NCBI GenBank assembly: GCA_051004815.1
Contig: JBPCJY010000186.1
Location: 1-55,598 of the forward strand
Reading direction: 5' to 3'
Source of the DNA: JBBQXY01 sp051004815
GTDB taxonomy: Bacteria > Chloroflexota > Ktedonobacteria > Ktedonobacterales > Ktedonobacteraceae
DNA length: 55,598 nt
In this document: piece by piece, positions 1-8,329 of the stretch
Position numbering within the stretch: position 1 is the first letter of the stretch
Layout: each line of letters starts with the position of its first letter
Notes under the pieces: model-generated
Told to the model about the DNA's origin: nothing
The model's input: only the letters and a program-made list of their open reading frames with translations
Databases searched by the model: none
Program-made: the position numbers and the translations under genes

Positions 1-44
1 CCCCCCCGCCCCCCCACCTCCCCCCCCCCCCCCCCCCCCCCCCC
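1..44. other. Poly-C low-complexity tract at window edge
   Basis: Forty of the first 44 bases are C, interrupted by single G, A and T bases. It lies just after the stop codon of the minus-strand anti-sigma gene. No other part of the window has such a tract. Read on the other strand it is poly-G, the pattern that two-colour sequencing chemistry produces when signal is lost, so an assembly or contig-end artefact is the likeliest explanation. A real homopolymer cannot be excluded from sequence alone. Confidence 0.7.
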
Positions 45-56
45 GCATCTCTGCTT

Positions 57-1682
57 TCAACTTACTTGAATGCGATCCCAGCCGGGTAATTGAACATGCG
101 TGGTATCGCTGCTGCTCAGCGTTTGCAGTAAAAGATTATGATTGGTAGCCAGGTTATCGGCCCAGACCTGGCGGCTGCCATCTTTATTCAGAGCAGTGAC
201 AAGCAGTCCTCCGCCGTATGGGGCCAGGGCTATATTCTCATCGCAGATGGGAGCGGGGGTGGTAGGAGCGCGGTCACAGAGGGCTAGTGCGCCGGGGGCG
301 ACATTCGCCATGACGACACGGTCAATGGCAGGTTGAGTTGGTTGGAGCTTCACAACCTGAAAAGTATTGTGCTCCTCGCGCATCAGTTCCAAGGTATTGT
401 CGGCGGCGAAGCCGATGGGAATAGCCGAAATTGTCAGCAAAAGCTGTGGCGTTGGTGCCAAAGGATCGACTTTCATCGTATAAATGGCAGGGTGGGCGGT
501 GTGAGCAACGCCCGTTGTATCGGCATAAAAGACGGTTGTACCATCAGGGCTGATAAAGTAGCTTCTCCCGGCAGTAGATGTGAGCACGCGTTGCGGTGTT
601 CCTGTCGTGATAGCGACGCGCCAGAGGTCAGATGGGCCATAGTTTTTCGTATAATCAAAGTACAGATAGCCGTTGCGATAAAACCAGAGATGTTGCACAT
701 GTGCAAGCAAGGCCACGGGACGTGTCGCACCGCTCTGGCTATCAACCTCTATAATGCCCTCATTTTGCGTAGCAATAAGCACATGCTGGCTATCGCTCAT
801 CCAGATAGCCGCGCCAGCATTGGCGTCGGAGAGCGAGTAGAAATAGCCTGTTTGGGGACGGGACATGAGGGTAGCATAATAGGTATGGCCGCTACTGGAG
901 TAGTGATATAGTACGTTATGCCCGTCATGAGAAACGCCATCAATGGTGGTGGCGGCGACAGAAAAAGATGGTACAAGAGGACTGTGCCGACCGTTGTATG
1001 GATCATAATTGTCAATGAACATCTGACCATGCTGCACATGGCCCAGCACGGCGGTGTCCCAGTTGGTGCTATAGGAAAAGCTGGGAGAGGCAGCAAAGTG
1101 ACCGGTGTTGGTGCGAAAAAGCGTGAGTTGATTAAAGAGAGCCACAGCAGTGAAAATGAGGGCAACGACAGCCGTGATGGAAAAGATAGTGCGCATGACG
1201 GTATATGAGCGACGTGGTCGTGGGGAAGCGGCAAGTTGAGGGCTTCGCGTCCGTTGTCGTTTTTCGCGGAATGGTTCGCTATGGAGCAAGGAAAGCTTGT
1301 GATGTTGTGTGCTAGCAATTGCATTGTGCCTGAAGCGAGGAAGAGGGAGAAAGGGGCGTGCTTCTTGCTGAACTGCTGTCATAATGGTGACGACGGTTGA
1401 TGGCACTTTTTGTTCGTTTGCCATCAGCACATCCGAGAGCGCGGCGCGTTGTCGCGAACGCAGCCAGCGAGCCTGTCTTACCGTCGCGGTACACGTTGAG
1501 CAGGTGGAGAGGTGGGCGCGTAAGCGTTCCACCATGCGCAGATCGTACACGCGCTCTTCCATGAGAAGTTGCTGCTGTTGTAAATAATAGGGCGGATCGA
1601 GCAGGTCGAGATACTGTAAATAGTGCTTGCTCAATGGGCAAGGTGGCAAGTCATGCAAATCACGCGGATTGTCTTGCATCAT
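57..1682 (-). CDS. Membrane-anchored anti-sigma factor with beta-propeller-like sensor domain
   Basis: 541 residues. The N-terminal cytoplasmic part has H57-x3-C61-x2-C64, the zinc-finger (ZAS-type) signature of anti-sigma factors. One hydrophobic helix (about residues 164-184) follows a basic stretch, so the domain after it should be extracytoplasmic. The remaining ~350 residues are rich in short repeats of the kind seen in WD40/TolB-like beta-propellers (for example ISPDGTTVFYAD). The ATG overlaps the stop of the upstream sigma gene (ATGA, 1679-1682), indicating translational coupling. By family knowledge it should sequester the adjacent ECF sigma factor until an envelope signal releases it. 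The signal is unknown; the propeller assignment is an inference from composition. Confidence 0.8.
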   Translation of the reverse strand: MMQDNPRDLHDLPPCPLSKHYLQYLDLLDPPYYLQQQQLLMEERVYDLRMVERLRAHLSTCSTCTATVRQARWLRSRQRAALSDVLMANEQKVPSTVVTIMTAVQQEARPFLPLPRFRHNAIASTQHHKLSLLHSEPFREKRQRTRSPQLAASPRPRRSYTVMRTIFSITAVVALIFTAVALFNQLTLFRTNTGHFAASPSFSYSTNWDTAVLGHVQHGQMFIDNYDPYNGRHSPLVPSFSVAATTIDGVSHDGHNVLYHYSSSGHTYYATLMSRPQTGYFYSLSDANAGAAIWMSDSQHVLIATQNEGIIEVDSQSGATRPVALLAHVQHLWFYRNGYLYFDYTKNYGPSDLWRVAITTGTPQRVLTSTAGRSYFISPDGTTVFYADTTGVAHTAHPAIYTMKVDPLAPTPQLLLTISAIPIGFAADNTLELMREEHNTFQVVKLQPTQPAIDRVVMANVAPGALALCDRAPTTPAPICDENIALAPYGGGLLVTALNKDGSRQVWADNLATNHNLLLQTLSSSDTTHVQLPGWDRIQVS

Positions 1683-2269
1683 GAACCTCCTTCCTGATCG
1701 AGCCTGGAATAGATTTGTTGAAAGGATTGTCGAGCACGCGATAGGCGACTGCGTACAGCCGAGAGTGTGTCGTGCAGGACTTCCGCGATCTCTTTATAGG
1801 TAAAGCCTTCCGCATCCAAAAGTAGGCACATTACGGAGGATGTGGGCAGTTGGGCCAGAACACGATTCACCAGTTCACGCTCCATCACGCGTTCCTCAAA
1901 GTGGTCATCGCACACCAAATATCCTTCACTCGGCTCATCAAATACGTCGTCGCCGTTGCCATGCGGCGTTGGGAAAGGAACCCAGGTGACATACTTACGA
2001 CGCCGCCACTCACTGCGCACCTGGTTCAGCGCGATACGATACAGCCAGGGGGCAAAATGCAATTCCTGCCCTTTCATTCTTGGCATAGCGCGATACGCCG
2101 ACAGGAAAGCTTCCTGGCAGAGGTCTTGCGTCAATTGCACATCGTGCGTCAGGCTATAGAGCATGCGTCGAATGCGCGGTTCATAGATTGTCACCAGGGC
2201 CTCAAAGGCCGGAACTGAACCCTGACAAGCATCGATAACGAGTTGGCACTCGTCTTCCTCAGCTTTCAT
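1679..2269 (-). CDS. ECF-type RNA polymerase sigma factor
   Basis: 196 residues, the normal ECF size. A region-2 segment (LTQDLCQEAFLSAYRAMP, core binding and -10 recognition) is followed by an acidic linker and a region-4 helix-turn-helix (FTYKEIAEVLHDTLSAVRSR) for -35 recognition. It is the first gene of a two-gene operon with the anti-sigma factor, overlapping it by 4 bp, the usual arrangement for a sigma factor held by a membrane anti-sigma. The Shine-Dalgarno in front of the chosen ATG is weak. Target promoters cannot be derived from this window. Confidence 0.93.
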   Translation of the reverse strand: MKAEEDECQLVIDACQGSVPAFEALVTIYEPRIRRMLYSLTHDVQLTQDLCQEAFLSAYRAMPRMKGQELHFAPWLYRIALNQVRSEWRRRKYVTWVPFPTPHGNGDDVFDEPSEGYLVCDDHFEERVMERELVNRVLAQLPTSSVMCLLLDAEGFTYKEIAEVLHDTLSAVRSRLSRARQSFQQIYSRLDQEGGS

Positions 2270-2459
2270 GCAACACCACTATTGTTGATGCCCATACGAA
2301 GCATCACTAAAAAGTATAATGAGCAAACACGGTTGTTTGTCTCGCTACCATTGATTTGGGAGAAATTTGCGCTACGAATGGCCCAATCTGTTCTATCGTA
2401 GTACGTTTTTCATAGCGAGAATATGAAGTACGTCACAAATTGGGGAGAGGATGTATTAA

Positions 2460-2876
2460 TTATGCGAGAGGCTCGAAACGAGGGATGCTTATGGTGTCGG
2501 TCACGGGGTCAAAGACGATTTTGACGGGGAGGTCAATACGTAAATCTTCTAGGGATATGCCTACAATGTTGGACACCATGCGCGGACCTTCCGCGAGCTG
2601 TATGATCGCGACATTATAGGGTGTGTCTTGCACGAATTCGGGCGATTTGTTCTGGTGGATAATAGTATAGGAGTAGATCACGCCGCGCCCGCTGGCCGTG
2701 ACCCAACTGAGTTTGTCGAACCCACAGTGCATGCAATAGAGACGGGGGTAAAACTGGTGCTGCTGGCATTGATCACAATATTGCAAACGCAAGATACCTG
2801 AGCGGCACCCTTCCCAAAATGGGTGGCTCACCTCTGTGACAACCGGCAACGGTTTAGAACGTACACCTTCTGGCAT
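2460..2876 (-). CDS. DUF35 (OB-fold, rubredoxin-like zinc ribbon) protein
   Basis: About 138 residues from the ATG at 2876, which has an AGAGAGG ribosome site about a dozen bases upstream; the longer reading frame starting at 3035 has no such support and a non-homologous leader. Residues C34-x2-C37 and C48-x2-C51 form the zinc ribbon, followed by a small beta-rich OB-fold (GVIYSYTIIHQ...). DUF35 proteins bind thiolase-like enzymes and help position acyl-CoA substrates. A thiolase-like gene without the nucleophilic cysteine lies 1.1 kb away on the other strand and is the obvious candidate partner, though the pair is divergent and separated by one gene instead of forming an operon. Confidence 0.85.
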   Translation of the reverse strand: MPEGVRSKPLPVVTEVSHPFWEGCRSGILRLQYCDQCQQHQFYPRLYCMHCGFDKLSWVTASGRGVIYSYTIIHQNKSPEFVQDTPYNVAIIQLAEGPRMVSNIVGISLEDLRIDLPVKIVFDPVTDTISIPRFEPLA

Positions 2877-3192
2877 GGTTGTTGCGCCTCTCTTACACAA
2901 TGATGGATAGTTACCTGTATTGTTTAAAGTAAGTATACGCAATTTTATGGGAAGAGACAAGCAAGGTTGGTGGCAATACCAGTGGAGCTTCACCGTTGTG
3001 CATGAGAGGTACGCCACCAGGACGAGGACAAGCACAAGGCCCCCTATCTGCCGCTATTACCTGTCCCCCAGACAGGGTGGTCCACCCCTTGTCCCTACAC
3101 ATCGCACCTTCCCCAATGCTTGCGGTGCTCTTCATCAAGAAGCTATAATGATGCCACTGCTTAGATTACAGTAAAGACAGGATGGGCAACGC
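2877..3192. other. Divergent intergenic region, 316 bp
   Basis: Lies between the divergent DUF35 gene and a hypothetical gene. Two short overlapping reading frames occur here but have no plausible ribosome sites or recognisable product. An imperfect hairpin (GACAGGGTGG ... CCACCCCTTGTC, about 3071-3093) ends in CCCTACA (3093-3099), the same right-end motif found in the 47-bp repeats elsewhere in the window. Promoters for both genes must lie here, but I see no convincing -35/-10 pair. Confidence 0.5.
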
Positions 3193-3915
3193 ATGACATT
3201 GCATACTTCTGAGCACCCCATTTCTCACTTTAACATACGGAGCGCAGGCGAAAACGCGAAATTTGTTGAGTACACTCCCCCCTTTGGAGAGTACGAGGGA
3301 ACCTATAAAGCACCTGAGGGCAATTACTATCAGCCAGATATCTATCTTGAGCTTTGTAAAACTATGGAGGATTACGAGCGCAGGCAAGCCTATGATAAGG
3401 TTATGTATATTCTCCGTGAGCGGTTCTGGTCAAGGAATATGCGCATTGTGGAGCGCACCAAAAAGCTGTTATTTGATTGTTGCCAACAGGCTCTGGAAGG
3501 TAGTGAACATTTCACGGTGACTCGTTATGATGTGCGGGGCTTAAAACGCTATAGCTTTGGCCTTATCTCTATGGCACCGCACGACGAAAATGACCGGACA
3601 TTCATTGGCTACACACGGTTATACAGCACTGGCACGCTCTTTCGTCGTCACGTAGAAATGAATTTTGAAGAGGGCATTCCCAGAATACCCGATGCGCTGC
3701 TCGGCTGTGAGATGTCGAGCAAGTCGCTCGATGACAGTGCTTATAGTGGCAGCATATTTATTCCTGATATTGATATAAACAAACTGGATGTCGGGTATGT
3801 ACACAGCCAAAAGATTGATGTAGCGACGCTGCGCGGGGGAGATGCCTTCATTCGTTGTGTCAGTGGGATCATTGTTCTCAAGAGAAAATTGCAAGCCGAC
3901 GCTTTTCAGTGGTAA
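3193..3915 (+). CDS. Hypothetical protein, 240 residues
   Basis: Not recognised. The frame is open for 240 codons, has a possible AGGATGG ribosome site before the ATG, and codon use resembles its neighbours. The protein is soluble, with an early aromatic/Pro-rich part, a charged helical stretch (residues about 60-100) and a beta-rich C-terminal half; no signal peptide or membrane segment is visible. It ends 36 bp before the thiolase-like gene on the same strand, so the two may be co-transcribed. Confidence 0.6.
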   Translation: MTLHTSEHPISHFNIRSAGENAKFVEYTPPFGEYEGTYKAPEGNYYQPDIYLELCKTMEDYERRQAYDKVMYILRERFWSRNMRIVERTKKLLFDCCQQALEGSEHFTVTRYDVRGLKRYSFGLISMAPHDENDRTFIGYTRLYSTGTLFRRHVEMNFEEGIPRIPDALLGCEMSSKSLDDSAYSGSIFIPDIDINKLDVGYVHSQKIDVATLRGGDAFIRCVSGIIVLKRKLQADAFQW

Positions 3916-3951
3916 CAAAGAGGCAGATAGCAGCAAAGGAGACGTGAGCGT

Positions 3952-5103
3952 ATGTCTATGTACAATGGCCGCATCGCTATTGTTGGCGTTGCCGAATCGG
4001 AGTATGGCCGCGTGCCATCAATGACGGAGATGGAACTGCATGCTCAGGCAACCTGGCGAGCATTAGCAGAGAGTGGACTGCACAAAAACGATATCGACGC
4101 GGTATTCTGTAGCTCTCATACGCAAGGTATGCCCACGGTGATGTTGTGCGAATATTTGCAAATCTTCCCGCGCTATAGCGATAGCACCTCTATTGGCGGT
4201 TCATCATTCGAGGCGCATCTGAATCATGCCGCTGCGGCTATTCGAGCGGGGAAATGCGAAGTGGCTCTCATTACGTATGCCAGTACCCAACTCTCCAGCC
4301 GGGGGCGCATGATTGGCACAGGCGGTCGGCCAGCGACCATTCCTGAAGGCACGTATGAGATACCTTATGGCAACACACTGGTGGGAGCATACGCTATGGC
4401 GGCACGCCGACACATGCATCAGTATGGCACGACCTCTGAGCAACTGGCTGAAATAGCCGTCGTCACCCGTCACCATGCCAGCCTTAATCCGTTAGCGATG
4501 TACCGCGAACCGATTACCGTGGAGGATGTGCTCAACTCGCGTATGATCGCTGAGCCGCTCCATCTGCTCGATTGCTGCGTGGTGAGTGATGGTGGCGGAG
4601 CCGTGCTAGTGACCACTGAGGAGCGAGCGCGTGACTTGAAGCAAACGCCGGTATTTGTGCTGGGCAGTAGCGAGAGCCATACCCATGCGCATATTTCGCA
4701 GATGCCTGATTTGACGGTAACGGCTGGAGCTATGACCGCTCCTCGTGCATTCGCGGAAGCGGGTGTTTCACCGAGCGATATAGATATGGCGATGATCTAC
4801 GACTCCTTCACGATTACGGTGCTGCTCTTGCTGGAAGACCTGGGATTTTGCAAGAAGGGTGAGGGCGGTGCATTTGTGCAGAATGGGCGCATTGCTCTGG
4901 GCGGCCAATTGCCGATTAATACTGATGGCGGCGGGTTGTCTTCTAATCATCCAGGGATGCGCGGCATTTTTCTGATTATCGAGGCCACGCGCCAATTGCG
5001 AGGTCAGTGCGGCCCACGGCAAGTTGAAGGGGCTAAACTGGCGGTGGCGCATGGTAGTGGAGGGCTACTGTCGTCACAGGCTACGACGATTCTGGGGGTG
5101 TGA
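3952..5103 (+). CDS. Thiolase-like (SCP2-thiolase / lipid-transfer type) protein
   Basis: 383 residues with the thiolase fold. N-terminal IAIVGVAESEYGR and the core motif YDSFTITVLLLLEDLGFCKK are typical of the SCP2-type thiolase-like family, as is SSNHPGMRG near the C-terminus. Where degradative thiolases have the nucleophilic Cys, this protein has GGSSFEAHL (Ser-Ser), so ordinary Claisen chemistry is doubtful. Cys-less members such as Ltp2 act as retro-aldolases together with a DUF35 partner, and a DUF35 gene is nearby at 2460-2876. An AAAGGAGACG ribosome site precedes the ATG. The exact substrate is unknown. Confidence 0.85.
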   Translation: MSMYNGRIAIVGVAESEYGRVPSMTEMELHAQATWRALAESGLHKNDIDAVFCSSHTQGMPTVMLCEYLQIFPRYSDSTSIGGSSFEAHLNHAAAAIRAGKCEVALITYASTQLSSRGRMIGTGGRPATIPEGTYEIPYGNTLVGAYAMAARRHMHQYGTTSEQLAEIAVVTRHHASLNPLAMYREPITVEDVLNSRMIAEPLHLLDCCVVSDGGGAVLVTTEERARDLKQTPVFVLGSSESHTHAHISQMPDLTVTAGAMTAPRAFAEAGVSPSDIDMAMIYDSFTITVLLLLEDLGFCKKGEGGAFVQNGRIALGGQLPINTDGGGLSSNHPGMRGIFLIIEATRQLRGQCGPRQVEGAKLAVAHGSGGLLSSQATTILGV

Positions 5104-5211
5104 TGTAGACCGCGAGTTTACCATGTGGGGAGTATTTCCTAACTCTCAAAGATAAGGGTAGCTTTCGTGTATAGGGCGAACAAACTAGTGGTGCTCGATA
5201 GGAGGCATCTA

Positions 5212-6033
5212 ATGGCAACAGTAACAACAGCAACGGCTGAGAAAAAGCTAATCAGGTGGCATCCACTATGGAATGTACTCATAGGGGTGTTCTTTCTGGC
5301 CATAGTAATAGGAGTTGTGGGGGATTTCTTTATCTTCAAGGGCAACACCATTTTAGGATTCAAAGAAAATGGAACTCTGTGGAACTGGTTGCAACTCCTA
5401 AGTGCTCCAGTTTTTGTGACAGCATTACCACTTCTATTTAAAGGGCCACGGGCGCAGACTGATCACAAAGCTGACGAACAGCAGAACCAGGCAGATGGTG
5501 AAACGAGTACACCACAGACGCAGACTGATCTCAAGCTAGAAGAGAATCGCCAACAGGTCGCAGCACTGGAAGCATACCAGGATCACATATTGCAATTGTT
5601 ACTTGATAGAAACTTGAGAGGATCACAGCCAGGAAGTGACGTGCGAGAGGCGGCGAGAGCACGAACATTGGCAGTACTACGGCGGGTAGGTAAAAATCGT
5701 AAAGGAGACGTGTTACTGTTCCTTCACGAGGCTGGACTCATCTACAAAGGCAAAGCGATTGTTGATCTGCGTGAGGCTGATCTGAGTGGAGCTGACCTGA
5801 GCAATGCTAAATTGAACGGCATCGAGCTGAGTGGAGTTGACTTGAGTGGGGCCACGCTGAAGGGAGCCGCCCTAAAATGGGCCGACTTGAGCAATGTCCA
5901 GTTAAGCGGAGCCAACTTGACTGGAGCCGATTTCAGTGAAGCCAATCTGACTGGAGCCGACTTGAGTGGGGCTACCTATACTCATGAACAGTTGAGCAGT
6001 GCTCAGCCATACAATCAGAGAGGTATGTCCTAA
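5212..6033 (+). CDS. Pentapeptide-repeat membrane protein
   Basis: 273 residues from the ATG at 5212, preceded by GGAGG at 5201-5205; an earlier in-frame start at 5167 lacks a ribosome site. Two hydrophobic helices occur near residues 19-42 and 58-77. A charged, probably coiled middle region follows, with a helical segment around residues 140-180. The last ~80 residues are about 15 tandem A(D/N)LSG-type pentapeptides, which form a right-handed quadrilateral beta-helix. The topology suggests an anchored protein exposing the helix to the cytoplasm. Function is unknown; such repeats often serve as protein-binding scaffolds. Confidence 0.85.
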   Translation: MATVTTATAEKKLIRWHPLWNVLIGVFFLAIVIGVVGDFFIFKGNTILGFKENGTLWNWLQLLSAPVFVTALPLLFKGPRAQTDHKADEQQNQADGETSTPQTQTDLKLEENRQQVAALEAYQDHILQLLLDRNLRGSQPGSDVREAARARTLAVLRRVGKNRKGDVLLFLHEAGLIYKGKAIVDLREADLSGADLSNAKLNGIELSGVDLSGATLKGAALKWADLSNVQLSGANLTGADFSEANLTGADLSGATYTHEQLSSAQPYNQRGMS

Positions 6034-6110
6034 CATCAAAGTAGGGTCAACTGACTCCATGCAAGACTAGCTTCCTCGTCAAAGGAGTCAATCGATATGC
6101 TATAAAGCAC

Positions 6111-6139
6111 TGGACAATTATTATTTTTTCAGGTATACT
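6111..6139 (+). promoter_or_regulatory. Candidate sigma-A promoter
   Basis: TGGACA (6111-6116) and TATACT (6134-6139) are separated by 17 bp, one mismatch each from consensus. The next gene downstream starts at 6481, so the transcript would have a leader of about 335 nt that includes the 47-bp repeat. Confidence 0.5.
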
Positions 6140-6301
6140 TGTTTTGTAAGCAAGCGTACTGTGTTTTGTTCTCCTGAATGTTTCCTCGGCCATCCACAAA
6201 TTGTTTCCGCAAACAGATTTCCTGCTGACTGTGCCTCCTCGCTTGCTTGAACATTGCCTGTCAGGCTGTAGCAAACATTCAGGCGGACAAATGCACCACT
6301 A

Positions 6302-6348
6302 GGACGGGCCGATCAATCGGCGGTGGGCACGATCAATCGGCCCCTACA
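6302..6348. repeat. 47-bp palindromic repeat, copy A
   Basis: One of four intergenic copies in this window. It begins GGACGGGCCGAT and ends CGGCCCCTACA. The left half contains the inverted repeat GCCGAT-CA-ATCGGC, and the outer GGGCCGAT pairs with ATCGGCCC near the right end. The other copies are at 21398, 27051 and 43115. Confidence 0.85.
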
Positions 6349-6480
6349 CAGGGTCCATGTTCACTCGTTCATGAGCGTTGGATCCATAGTCGTTTGTTTG
6401 TGAGCATTATTGGCCCATATGGTTGGTAATGCGGTTGGCATTTTTCAGCAGGGTTTTTCTTTCAAAGGAGGGTTATTGTT

Positions 6481-7449
6481 ATGGTCGTGTTATCAGTGCG
6501 TGGGGAGGTTGCCGATTTTCAGGATGTAGATCAGTTTCAGGCAGGGAAAAGCGAGTTTGAGTGCGGCTTCTTCGCGGTAGCCATCGTGAAGGCGATGAAT
6601 GAAGTTGGGAAAGCACCGTTGCAGTCGGTAGCTGCTATGATTAGTGAGGCCGAGAGGTGGTATGCCCAATATAATGGGGATAATAGTGGGGCTAACAGCA
6701 GCGGTATGTCCTTGCAACAGCTCTATGATTTGATTGTACAGGTTGGACTGCACTTTCAGGCTATCGCGACTGATGTAGAATTGATGCGAGCGTGGGTGCG
6801 CATCGGTTATCCGGTGATTATAGCGGGAGCGGAAAGCGGGATGTATGATATTGGACTGGGCGATGTTGTGCCATATCCATGGCGTCCCTCCGGTAATCAT
6901 ATCATTGTGATTAGCGGCGTTACCTTAAATGGCAATTTCTTAGTGCGTGACTCGGCAAACTGCACCGATCTGTTCAATCCTAACAGTCTGCGGCCAGGGC
7001 CACGCACATACGATGCGGGGAGGCTACAGTTGATATCGGCTACCGTGGTGGTGCCACCATGGTTGCCCAGACCGCCAGCAGGTTTTGACCCACGCAAAGG
7101 TCAACTAACGCCCAATGTCCCTAAAGGATGGCAAGATGATGGCACAACCTTAACCGCGCCCAATGGCTATAAGGTCAAGCTTGGCTTTAGAAAGCATGTC
7201 CTTGCCAATAACTGGGACGCGGGTAATATACCGCTGCAAGCAGAGGTGGGACTTTCCCCGGTTGAAGAATCCAATCCAGCACTTGGTGCTGGCACACAAC
7301 AAATATTCAACAGTACAACGTTGGAATGGACGCCCACACGCGGCATTTTTGTGGCGTGGACAGGGCCGGAATTGCTCAAGGTGCGGGCCGATAAGGCCGC
7401 TCTGCAAGCAGAGCTTGCTCAGTTAGAGGCGAAATTGATCGCCAACTAG
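6481..7449 (+). CDS. C39-like (papain-fold) cysteine peptidase-like protein
   Basis: 322 residues. C28 in FECGFFAVAI, H140 in SGNHIIVISG and D157 in FLVRDSAN match the spacing and context of the Cys-His-Asp triad of C39-like peptidases. No signal peptide is visible, so location is unclear. After residue ~195 comes a second beta-rich domain (WQDDGTTLTAPNG ... TRGIFVAWTGPEL) I cannot name, and the last 20 residues are a short heptad-like coiled coil (LQAELAQLEAKL). A strong AAAGGAGGG ribosome site precedes the ATG. A membrane protein gene follows after 47 bp. There is no adjacent ABC exporter, so a bacteriocin-processing role is not supported; a cell-wall or phage-like role is possible. Confidence 0.7.
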   Translation: MVVLSVRGEVADFQDVDQFQAGKSEFECGFFAVAIVKAMNEVGKAPLQSVAAMISEAERWYAQYNGDNSGANSSGMSLQQLYDLIVQVGLHFQAIATDVELMRAWVRIGYPVIIAGAESGMYDIGLGDVVPYPWRPSGNHIIVISGVTLNGNFLVRDSANCTDLFNPNSLRPGPRTYDAGRLQLISATVVVPPWLPRPPAGFDPRKGQLTPNVPKGWQDDGTTLTAPNGYKVKLGFRKHVLANNWDAGNIPLQAEVGLSPVEESNPALGAGTQQIFNSTTLEWTPTRGIFVAWTGPELLKVRADKAALQAELAQLEAKLIAN

Positions 7450-7496
7450 AAGGTGTCTGCGTAGTAGCCGATTTAGCGGTGTAAAAGAGAAAAGTT

Positions 7497-8300
7497 ATGG
7501 TAACACAGCAAGTGGTCACGGCTCAAAGCAAGGCGGCAACGTGGAGTATCTGGCACACGCTTGGTCTCGCTGGTATTCTGGCGGGTGTTGGTGTGGATGA
7601 ATTGCTGATGCCGCTGGACGTTCGTTTGTGGGCGTGGTTGGGAGCGGTAGTGCTGCTGACGCTGTTCGCGGCCATAGCTGGTCATGGGGTGACGGGATGC
7701 TGGCGTGGGGCGTTGATTGACGAGCGTAACAAGATCAGTCTTTCACGTTTGCAAGCGACGCTCTGGACGCTGCTCGTCCTCTCAGCATTGCTGTCGGCTG
7801 CGCTCACCAATGTGCGCAATGGGCAAGCTGATCCCCTTGCCATTGTGATGCCAGGCGGACTATGGATATTGATGGGCATCAGTGCCACTTCGCTAGTTGC
7901 TGCGCCACTTGTCTTGAGCGGGAAAAAGAATCGCAGTGCAGATGACGAGCAGACCAAACGCACGCTGGACTTGCTAGCCAAACAGAATGTGAACATTGCT
8001 ACTGTCAGCACGATGGGGCAAGTAATTGTCAATACCAGTCCGCAAAACGCCCGTTGGGCCGACCTGTTCAGCGGTGAAGAGACTGGAAACGCGGCCCAGT
8101 TCGATCTAGGGAAGATGCAATTGTTCTACTTCACCATGATCCTGGTGCTGGTCTATGCAGCTGCACTAGGCATCCTTTTTGTTGGCCCTGTACGCGTCAT
8201 CGGCGCGTTCCCAGATATGGACACGAGCATCCTGGCACTGCTCGGTATTAGTCACGCGGCATACCTGAGCAACAAAGCTATTCCTCATAGCGCGTCATGA
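7497..8300 (+). CDS. Polytopic membrane protein, unknown function
   Basis: 267 residues with about five hydrophobic segments (near residues 20-38, 45-65, 85-105, 120-140 and 205-230, with a further weak one near the C-terminus). Between helices two and three is a conserved-looking cytoplasmic motif, GALIDERNKISLSRLQATLW, and a soluble loop of ~60 residues lies before the fifth helix. I have seen this ERNKxSLSRLQ type of motif in uncharacterised membrane proteins but cannot assign a function. It lies 47 bp behind the C39-like gene on the same strand, probably in one operon, and ends tail-to-tail with the cobalamin adenosyltransferase gene. Confidence 0.75.
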   Translation: MVTQQVVTAQSKAATWSIWHTLGLAGILAGVGVDELLMPLDVRLWAWLGAVVLLTLFAAIAGHGVTGCWRGALIDERNKISLSRLQATLWTLLVLSALLSAALTNVRNGQADPLAIVMPGGLWILMGISATSLVAAPLVLSGKKNRSADDEQTKRTLDLLAKQNVNIATVSTMGQVIVNTSPQNARWADLFSGEETGNAAQFDLGKMQLFYFTMILVLVYAAALGILFVGPVRVIGAFPDMDTSILALLGISHAAYLSNKAIPHSAS

Positions 8301-8329
8301 GGTTAGGTAGACGCTTGACTCAGCTCGTT

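Larger units (their letters stand above)
6034..6480. other. Intergenic region with promoter and one 47-bp repeat
   Basis: 447 bp between the pentapeptide-repeat gene and the C39-like gene, both on the plus strand. It holds a good promoter candidate (6111-6139) and one copy of the dispersed palindromic repeat (6302-6348). Otherwise I see no gene. Bases 6464-6472 (AAAGGAGGG) are the ribosome site of the next gene. Confidence 0.7.

Noticed and set aside
2911..3174. Two short overlapping frames (75 and 84 codons) in the divergent gap
   Set aside because: No ribosome sites, atypical composition and overlap with each other and a hairpin.
5760..5990. Short tandem DNA repeats resembling a CRISPR array
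   Set aside because: They are coding pentapeptide repeats in frame, with 15-bp periodicity and no spacers.
6481..7449. Bacteriocin-processing peptidase
   Set aside because: No fused or adjacent ABC exporter and no double-glycine precursor peptide nearby.
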